Part shown: positions 1 to 4,694 of the stretch, in pieces
How the letters are laid out: each line of letters opens with the position of its first letter
Numbering within the stretch: position 1 is the stretch's first letter
Assembly (NCBI GenBank): GCA_945918815.1
Contig: CAMEIU010000058.1
Location: forward strand, 1 to 11,100
Origin: an uncultured Clostridia bacterium
GTDB lineage: Bacteria > Bacillota > Clostridia > Oscillospirales > Oscillospiraceae
Direction: 5' to 3'
DNA length: 11,100 nt
Position numbers and translations under genes: made by a program
Notes under the pieces: model-generated
What the model saw: only the letters and a program-made list of their open reading frames with translations
Told to the model about the DNA's origin: nothing
Database searches by the model: none

Positions 1-588
1 GTGCTTGGTGCCTTCGGCCTGGAGGATGGCCTGACGGCGGTCACGCTCGGCCTTCATCTGCTTCTCCATGGAATTCTGGATGTCGGCGGGCGGCAGGATG
101 TTCTTCAATTCCACGCGGTTGACCTTGATGCCCCAGGGGTCCGTGACCTCGTCCAGGATGGCCCGCATCTTGGTGTTGATCACGTCGCGGCTGGTCAAGG
201 TCTGGTCCAGCTCCAGATCGCCGATGATGTTTCGGAGAGTGGTGGCGGTCAGGGTCTCCATGGCGACCATGGGCTGCTCCACGCCGTAGGTATAGAGCTT
301 CGGGTCCGTGATCTGGAAGTAGACCACGGTGTCAATCTGCATGGTGACATTGTCCTTGGTGATGACAGGCTGGGGCGGATAGTCCAGCACCTGCTCCTTC
401 AGGCTGATCTTCTTGGCGACCTTCTCAATGAACGGCAGCTTGAAGTGGATGCCCACCTCCCAGACTGCGGAGAACGCGCCCATGCGCTCGATGACATAGG
501 CCCTGGACTGCTGGACCACATGGATGTTGCGGATGATCAGCAGGAACAGCAAAATGACGATGACGACGACTGCAATGATGGGTCCCAT
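1..588 (-). CDS. SPFH/band 7 (stomatin-like, QmcA-type) membrane protein, 3' end cut by window
   Basis: The first 196 codons are visible and the gene continues beyond the left edge. The protein starts with one hydrophobic helix (about residues 2-21) and then an SPFH/PHB domain: it reads VVQQSRAYVIERMGAF, later VITKDNVTMQIDTVVYFQI, and WGIKVNRVELKNILPP followed by MEKQMKAERDRRQAILQAEG, which is the start of the charged coiled coil typical of stomatin/paraslipin/QmcA proteins. Members of this family oligomerise on the inner face of the membrane, form microdomains and influence membrane proteases. The start at 588 is preceded by AGGAGAG at good spacing. It lies 24 bases after the nfeD-like gene, the classic NfeD-SPFH pairing, and very likely shares its promoter. 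Family assignment is secure; the exact subfamily and the client proteins are not visible. Confidence 0.93.
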   Translation of the reverse strand, partial: MGPIIAVVVIVILLFLLIIRNIHVVQQSRAYVIERMGAFSAVWEVGIHFKLPFIEKVAKKISLKEQVLDYPPQPVITKDNVTMQIDTVVYFQITDPKLYTYGVEQPMVAMETLTATTLRNIIGDLELDQTLTSRDVINTKMRAILDEVTDPWGIKVNRVELKNILPPADIQNSMEKQMKAERDRRQAILQAEGTKH

Positions 589-612
589 AATGTCTCTCCT
601 TTCCTTCTGCCG

Positions 613-1065
613 TCAGAGGGCGGCAGCCACGGAAGCCGGTTCCACATAGAGCTTCACGCCCTCCAGCTTCACTACTTTTACCAACGTGCCTTCCGGCAGA
701 ACGGCGTCCTGAACGGACCGGGCGGTCCACACCTTACCGTCCAGCTTCACCGCGCCGGTGCCCCGGAGGTTGTCAATGGTCTCCGTGACGTAGGCCTCCT
801 GTCCCAAAGCCATGTCGGCGTTGGTGGCGGTCTTCTTGGGGGTGACGTACTTTTTGACGAAGGGCCTGAGCCCGGCCAGCAGAATGGCGGAAACCACAAA
901 GAACACCGTGATCTGAAGCCAGACCACCCCGCCCAAAAGCTGGATGATCAAAGCCGCCAGAGCCCCGGCCACAAACCAGACCGAGACCATGTTCACCGTG
1001 GCCGCTTCCAGAATGGCGAACACGATGATGGCCGCGATCCAGAAAATCCACATGTACTGCTCCAT
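613..1065 (-). CDS. nfeD: NfeD-like membrane protein (short form, OB-fold C-terminus)
   Basis: A 150-residue protein. Residues about 5-24, 27-45 and 47-66 are hydrophobic membrane segments, followed by basic residues (RPFVKKYVTPKK). Residues about 85-147 form the soluble OB-fold domain of NfeD proteins (MALGQEAYVTETIDNLRGTG ... GKVWTARS ... EGTLVKVVKLEGVKLYVEP). There is no N-terminal ClpP-like serine protease domain, so this is the short NfeD1b/YbbK-partner type. NfeD proteins pair with SPFH proteins, as here with the next gene 24 bases downstream. Start choice: the reading frame stays open upstream to 1338, but the ATG at 1065 has AGGAGA upstream and a near-consensus promoter (1100-1128) sits just before it, so longer starts would lie within or upstream of the promoter. 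The function is inferred as membrane-microdomain organisation. Confidence 0.92.
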   Translation of the reverse strand: MEQYMWIFWIAAIIVFAILEAATVNMVSVWFVAGALAALIIQLLGGVVWLQITVFFVVSAILLAGLRPFVKKYVTPKKTATNADMALGQEAYVTETIDNLRGTGAVKLDGKVWTARSVQDAVLPEGTLVKVVKLEGVKLYVEPASVAAAL

Positions 1066-1099
1066 GGAAAACGCGTCTCCTTTCTTTGAACTTGATTCT

Positions 1100-1128
1100 A
1101 TTATACGACATGGGCGGCGCTTTGTCAT
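1100..1128 (-). promoter_or_regulatory. Sigma-A type promoter of the nfeD-SPFH operon
   Basis: On the minus strand there is ATGACA, a 17-base spacer, then a perfect TATAAT, ending about 35 bases before the nfeD start codon. This is the best match to the vegetative promoter consensus in the window (5/6 and 6/6) and also fixes the nfeD start. Confidence 0.8.
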
Positions 1129-1334
1129 TAGATATTTCTGGAGCGAATGGGAGAAAATATTTACAAATATGTGACAAAAGACCATGTGGAAAACGTGTGG
1201 ATGTATGTGAAAAAGTACTGTGGACAAATACGATGGACAATGAATGTATCCGCTGACACGGATGATTGGAATTATTGCGTGGCACGAGAGTGCGTCACTG
1301 AATTCAAATCCGTCGCGAAGCGACACCATCATTG

Positions 1335-1368
1335 TCAATTATCAATTATCAATTATCAATTGTCAATT
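1335..1368. repeat. Tandem 7-base repeat TCAATTA/G (almost five copies)
   Basis: Direct reading gives TCAATTA three times, then TCAATTG, then a partial TCAATT, preceded by ATTG. It lies just after the dnaK terminator T-run. Each unit contains AATT, so the run is nearly symmetrical. No function is evident; repeats of this look recur between genes in Oscillospiraceae (from memory, not searched). Confidence 0.85.
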
Positions 1369-1369
1369 C

Positions 1370-1407
1370 AAAAAACGCCCCTGCTCCGTTTCCGAAGCAG
1401 GGGCGTT
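1370..1407 (-). terminator. Rho-independent terminator of dnaK
   Basis: Minus strand: a perfect 12-bp stem, AACGCCCCTGCT (plus-strand 1374-1385) against AGCAGGGGCGTT (1396-1407), with a 10-base loop, then six T. It starts four bases after the dnaK stop codon. Confidence 0.92.
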
Positions 1408-1410
1408 GAT

Positions 1411-3204
1411 TTACATCTCTTCAAAATCCGCGTCCATAGCGTCGTCGTTGTCCTGGTTCTGACCGGCGGCGTTGTAGTCGGCGCGGTACTGGGCGTTGGG
1501 ATCCACGGTGCAGCCCACCTGGTTCATGACCCGTTCCAGCTCGTCGGCGGCCTGGTTCATGGCGGTGGGGTTCTTGGATTTGACCGCCTGCTTCGCGGCC
1601 TTGACGGCTTCGTTGAGCCGCTGCTTGGCCTCTTTGTCCACCTTGGCGGCGGAGGCCTGGTAGATCAGCTGCTCGCAGCGGTCCCGGGCCGTGGCCTCGG
1701 CCTTCAGCTTGGCGTCCTCCTGGGCGTACTGCTGGGCCTCCCAGACGGCCCGGTCGATGTCGGCCTGGCTCATGTTGGAGGTGGCGGTGATGGTGATGTC
1801 CTGCCGGTTGCCGGTGCCCATGTCCCGGGCCGACACGTTGACGATTCCGTTGGCGTCGATGGCGAAGGTCACCTCAATCTGAGGCACGCCCCGGGGAGCC
1901 CGCCGGATGCCGGTCAGCTGGAACCGGCCCAGCTCCTTGTTCTGCCGTGCCATGGGCCGCTCGCCCTGAAGGACGTGGACGTCCACGGAGGTCTGGAAGT
2001 TGGCGGCGGTGGTGAAGATCTGACTTTTGCGGATGGGCAGGGTGGTGTTGCGCTCGATGATCCGGGTGCAGACGCCGCCCTCGGTCTCAATGCCCAGGGA
2101 CAGGGGCGTCACGTCCAGCAGCAGCAGGCCCGTCACTGCGCCGGTCAGGACGCCGCCCTGGAGACACGCGCCCATGGCCACGCACTCGTCGGGATTGATG
2201 CCCTTGAAGGGCAGGCGGCCCGTGATGGTCTGGACCAGCTCCTGGACCGCCGGAATGCGGCTGGAGCCGCCCACCATCAAAACCTTGCTGATCTGGCTGA
2301 TGGGCACGCCGGAGTCGTTGATGGCCTGGTCCACGGGGCCCCGGGTGGCCTGGACCAGATGGCTGGTGAGGTCGTTGAACTTGGCCCGGCTCAGCGTGGT
2401 CTCCATGTGCAGGGGGCCGCTCTTGCCCACGGCGATATAGGGCAGGGAGATGCTGGTCTGGGTCATGGAGGACAGCTCGATCTTGGCCTTCTCCGCCGCC
2501 TCCCGGATGCGCTGCATGGCCGCCGGGTCCCGGCTCAGGTCCATGCGGTTTTCCCTTCGGAATTCCTGGACCAGATAGTCCACGATGCACTGGTCGAAGT
2601 CGTCGCCGCCCAGATGGTTGTTGCCCGCCGTGGCCAGGACCTCGATGACGCCGGAGGAAATCTCCAGAATGGACACGTCGAAGGTGCCGCCGCCCAGGTC
2701 ATAGACCATGATCTTCTGGCTCTCTTCCTTGTCCACGCCGTAGGCCAGGGCCGCGGCGGTGGGCTCGTTGATGATGCGCTTTACGTCCAGGCCCGCGATC
2801 TTGCCCGCGTCCTTGGTGGCCTGCCGCTGGGCGTCGGTGAAGTAGGCCGGGACGGTGATGACGGCTTCAGTGACAGGGGCGCCCAGGTAGGCCTCGGCGT
2901 CGGCCTTGAGCTTCTGCAAAATCATGGCGGAGATCTCCTGGGGCGTGTACCGCTTGCCGTCGATGTTCACTTTATAGTCGGTGCCCATCTGCCGCTTGAT
3001 GGAGGAGATGGTGCGCTCGTGGTTGGTGACGGCCTGCCGCTTGGCAATCTGGCCCACCATGCGCTCGCCGGTCTTGGAGAAGGCCACCACGGAAGGGGTA
3101 GTACGGCCGCCCTCGGCGTTGGGAATGACCACGGGCTCGCCCCCCTCCATGACTGCCACGCAGCTGTTGGTGGTGCCGAGATCGATGCCGATGATTCTGG
3201 ACAT
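1411..3204 (-). CDS. dnaK: Hsp70 chaperone DnaK
   Basis: A 597-residue full-length Hsp70. The ATPase domain carries IGIDLGTTNSCVAVM near residue 5, VITVPAYFTDAQRQATKDAG, IINEPTAAALAYG, VYDLGGGTFDVSIL and VGGSSRIPAVQ. The interdomain linker is LLLLD at 360-364, followed by VTPLSLGIET and the beta substrate-binding domain (VLQGERPMA, APRGVPQIEVTFAIDANGIVNV), then the helical lid and the acidic tail ending DADFEEM. The segment SSIKRQMGTDYKV shows the Gram-positive type deletion in the ATPase domain. It binds exposed hydrophobic peptides in an ATP cycle, stimulated by a J protein and reset by GrpE, both encoded just upstream. AGGAG sits 8 bases before the ATG; the gap to grpE is 13 bases. The sequence just before the linker (TGAVTG) differs from the usual TGDVKD. 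The family is certain; whether this is the housekeeping or an accessory DnaK is open. Confidence 0.97.
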   Translation of the reverse strand: MSRIIGIDLGTTNSCVAVMEGGEPVVIPNAEGGRTTPSVVAFSKTGERMVGQIAKRQAVTNHERTISSIKRQMGTDYKVNIDGKRYTPQEISAMILQKLKADAEAYLGAPVTEAVITVPAYFTDAQRQATKDAGKIAGLDVKRIINEPTAAALAYGVDKEESQKIMVYDLGGGTFDVSILEISSGVIEVLATAGNNHLGGDDFDQCIVDYLVQEFRRENRMDLSRDPAAMQRIREAAEKAKIELSSMTQTSISLPYIAVGKSGPLHMETTLSRAKFNDLTSHLVQATRGPVDQAINDSGVPISQISKVLMVGGSSRIPAVQELVQTITGRLPFKGINPDECVAMGACLQGGVLTGAVTGLLLLDVTPLSLGIETEGGVCTRIIERNTTLPIRKSQIFTTAANFQTSVDVHVLQGERPMARQNKELGRFQLTGIRRAPRGVPQIEVTFAIDANGIVNVSARDMGTGNRQDITITATSNMSQADIDRAVWEAQQYAQEDAKLKAEATARDRCEQLIYQASAAKVDKEAKQRLNEAVKAAKQAVKSKNPTAMNQAADELERVMNQVGCTVDPNAQYRADYNAAGQNQDNDDAMDADFEEM

Positions 3205-3217
3205 AGAAATTACTCCT

Positions 3218-3661
3218 TTATTCGCAGTTTGCCACGATGACTCTGGCGTGGCGGATGACCTCGTCGTCCATGGTGAAGCCCACGCGGATGACCTCCACGA
3301 TCTCTTCCCTTCGGTACTGGGGATCGACGATGTGGTCCACCGCCTCGTGATAGGTGGGGTTGAAAATCCGGCCCTTGGAATCCATGGGCTTGACGCCCAG
3401 GGCAGTGAAGGTGTCCATCAACTCCTGGAGGATCATCTCCACCCCCCGGTAGAAGGCCGGGTCGCCGCAGGGGCTGTTCAAGGCCCGCTGCAGGTCGTCA
3501 TAGATGGGCAAAAACGCCGCGGCAGTCTGCCGGGCGGATTTGCTGCCCGCCGCTTCCAGCTCCGCGCTGGTGCGGCGGCGGTAATTCTGATATTCCGCGT
3601 TCAGGGCCTCCCAGCGCGCGTCGGTCTGGGGCGCGGGTTCCCGTTTAAAAAACAGCCCCAT
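3218..3661 (-). CDS. grpE: GrpE-like nucleotide exchange factor, short form
   Basis: A 147-residue GrpE homologue. Residues about 14-45 form the end of the long dimer helix (RWEALNAEYQNYRRRTSAEL), followed by FLPIYDDLQRALN and the C-terminal beta domain signature FNPTYHEAVDHIV ... IVEVIRVGFTMDDEVIRHARVIVAN, the equivalent of the NP-HEAV ... GY ... R-A-V-V-A pattern. It is about 40-50 residues shorter than E. coli or Bacillus GrpE because most of the N-terminal acidic region and helix is missing. It should exchange ADP for ATP on the DnaK encoded 13 bases downstream. Start choice: an ATG at 3676 overlaps the J gene stop (ATGA), but it has no ribosome binding site; the ATG at 3661 has GAGGTG seven bases ahead, so I chose it. 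The alternative would add MRCCP. Confidence 0.9.
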   Translation of the reverse strand: MGLFFKREPAPQTDARWEALNAEYQNYRRRTSAELEAAGSKSARQTAAAFLPIYDDLQRALNSPCGDPAFYRGVEMILQELMDTFTALGVKPMDSKGRIFNPTYHEAVDHIVDPQYRREEIVEVIRVGFTMDDEVIRHARVIVANCE

Positions 3662-3676
3662 GGGGCAGCACCTCAT
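3661..3676 (-). promoter_or_regulatory. Ribosome binding site deciding the grpE start
   Basis: Minus strand: the J-gene stop overlaps an ATGA, immediately followed by GAGGTG, seven bases, then ATG at 3661. The Shine-Dalgarno lies within and just after the J-gene stop codon, so translation of the two genes is probably coupled. Confidence 0.6.
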
Positions 3677-4227
3677 TTCTGTCCGCCCGGTACGGTCTCG
3701 CCGAAGCCGCGGGCGTTGCCGGGATAGGTCTCGGACTGGCCGTAGTCAGGATAGCTGTAGTAATAATAGTCGTACCGCGGCGTGGTCAGGCCGCTGAACA
3801 CACAGCTGGCCAGATTGATGAGAAGATACAGAAGAATGATGAAGCGGAAGAAGCTGAACGGCCGCGCCCGGCGGGTGTGATAGGTGTACTGATAGTTGCC
3901 GTGGTTCTGGCTGCTGTTCTGGTAGCCCTGGCCGGTGAAGCTGCGGAAGAAGTCGTCGAAGGGATCCGCGCCGCTGCTCTGCTGCTGATAGCCGCCGTAG
4001 GATTGGCCGTAGCCGTAGGAGGACTGGGCCGACTGCTGCTGGTAGGCCTGGGGATTCTTGATCTGGTCGTAGGCCTGGTTGACCTCGTTCATCTTCTGGG
4101 CGGCGGTGGGGTCGCCGGGATTAAGGTCCGGGTGATACTTTTTCGCCAGACGCCGGTATGCACTTTTGATCTCTTCTTCCGAAGCGCCGTGGGCCACGCC
4201 CAAAACCTCATAAGGGTCCTTCGCCAT
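3673..4227 (-). CDS. Membrane-anchored J-domain protein with low-complexity linker
   Basis: A 184-residue protein. Residues 4-60 are a complete J domain (PYEVLGV, EEEIKSAYRRLAKKYHPDLNPGD) with the essential HPD at 32-34, so it should stimulate DnaK ATP hydrolysis. Residues about 60-118 are rich in Gln, Gly, Ser, Tyr and Asn, interrupted by DPFDDFFRSF (88-97), which resembles the DIF-type motif of DnaJ glycine/phenylalanine regions. After RRAR (119-122) comes one hydrophobic helix (about 126-147), then a Tyr-rich tail (RYDYYYYSYPDYG). The basic residues before the helix suggest the J domain is cytoplasmic and the tail outside. The zinc finger and C-terminal peptide-binding domains of DnaJ are absent (usual length about 370-380). 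It is the first gene of the operon with grpE and dnaK. The ribosome site is weak (AGAGG). It probably directs DnaK to membrane-associated clients (inference). Confidence 0.93.
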   Translation of the reverse strand: MAKDPYEVLGVAHGASEEEIKSAYRRLAKKYHPDLNPGDPTAAQKMNEVNQAYDQIKNPQAYQQQSAQSSYGYGQSYGGYQQQSSGADPFDDFFRSFTGQGYQNSSQNHGNYQYTYHTRRARPFSFFRFIILLYLLINLASCVFSGLTTPRYDYYYYSYPDYGQSETYPGNARGFGETVPGGQK

Positions 4228-4361
4228 ACGCTTGCCTCTGCTTCCCGAAAATAATTGGATGGTACTTATTTTACAGGAACATACAGAAAAATGTGTGAAG
4301 CATTTGAGAACAAATTAAAAAAAGATTATGATTATCGGTTTGAATAAGCACACGAATTTTT

Positions 4362-4389
4362 ATGACAGGGTTCTGTCTCACACTGTCAT
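4362..4389. promoter_or_regulatory. Candidate operator dyad upstream of the chaperone operon
   Basis: ATGACAG (4362-4368) and CTGTCAT (4383-4389) are perfect inverted 7-mers separated by 14 bases; a third half-copy, CTGTC (4373-4377), gives an alternative short hairpin with the first arm. It lies about 135 bases before the J gene, in its leader or promoter zone. A protein-binding role is only inferred. Confidence 0.3.
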
Positions 4390-4414
4390 TTCTGTGAAAT
4401 CGCACAATGCCCAC

Positions 4415-4503
4415 TGTAGGGCGCGGCGACTCGACGCGCCGTTTGGCAGCCGGTTCCATGACGCAGTGCCTACAGGCGGCACGTCCAGTGGCCGTGCCCT
4501 ACA
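4415..4503. repeat. Imperfect inverted-repeat element (type C), 89 bases
   Basis: The left arm (4415-4441, starting TGTAGGGCGCGGCGACT) and right arm (4477-4503, whose complement starts TGTAGGGCACGGCCACT) are 27 bases each and pair with a handful of mismatches, enclosing a 35-base centre. The outermost TGTAGGGC is perfect. It has no coding content. It resembles a miniature, non-coding interspersed repeat. It differs in sequence from the 4606-4679 element although both have GTAGGG in the arms. Confidence 0.7.
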
Positions 4504-4605
4504 TAAGCTTTTTCGCAACCATGACAGCGTCTTTGGATCCCTTGCAAGATATTTGCCCTTGCTTATTTATCCCGATAGCCATAAAAAAGATTATGGATTT
4601 ACATC

Positions 4606-4679
4606 CGCGGACGGCTGATAGCCGCCCCTACGTCCCATGTTTCGGGCGTGACTGTAGGGGCGGCTATCAGCCGCCCGCG
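4606..4679. repeat. Long palindromic element (type A), copy 1
   Basis: Two 26-base arms, 4606-4631 and 4654-4679, are inverted with one mismatch and enclose a 22-base loop. Each arm contains a smaller palindrome (GGCTGATAGCC / GGCGGCTATCAGCCGCC). It ends 15 bases beyond the ABC exporter stop codon, so transcripts of that gene would end in this hairpin, but no T-run follows. A second copy, in the opposite orientation and with the same loop, lies at 9581-9652. Confidence 0.9.
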
Positions 4680-4694
4680 TGCTGTATGGTTGTA

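Larger units (their letters stand above)
1066..1410. other. Intergenic spacer between dnaK and nfeD, AT-rich, repeat-bearing
   Basis: No gene is supported here. Reading upward it holds the nfeD promoter, a stretch with several TGTG(G)A boxes at 1170-1240, a small GTCGC-gaa-GCGAC hairpin at 1312-1324, a run of 7-base tandem repeats at 1335-1368, and the dnaK terminator at 1370-1407. The stretch 1140-1370 is clearly richer in A and T than the genes on either side. Confidence 0.7.
4228..4694. other. Long intergenic spacer upstream of the J-grpE-dnaK operon
   Basis: No gene is supported in these 467 bases. They hold the leader of the J-gene operon (AT-rich, 4250-4400), a dyad at 4362-4389, two distinct inverted-repeat elements (4415-4503 and 4606-4679) and a pair of 13-base direct repeats (AAAAAAGATTATG at 4318-4330 and 4583-4595) flanking the first element. 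I saw no convincing -35/-10 pair for the J gene and no CIRCE box. Confidence 0.7.

Noticed and set aside
1..1089. Plus-strand open frame opposite nfeD and SPFH genes
   Set aside because: Antisense shadow; the minus-strand genes have clear families, starts and a promoter.
1312..1368. CRISPR array
   Set aside because: The 7-base units are contiguous without spacers.
1140..1370. A chromosomal replication origin
   Set aside because: DnaA-like boxes are imperfect and no dnaA, dnaN or rpmH gene is adjacent; kept only as a possible binding cluster.
1147..3240. Long plus-strand open frame opposite dnaK
   Set aside because: It is the antisense shadow of dnaK in high-GC codons, with repetitive G/V/L/H composition and no recognisable domain or ribosome site.
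4228..4420. CIRCE heat-shock element before the J gene
   Set aside because: No TTAGCACTC/GAGTGCTAA pair is present in the leader.
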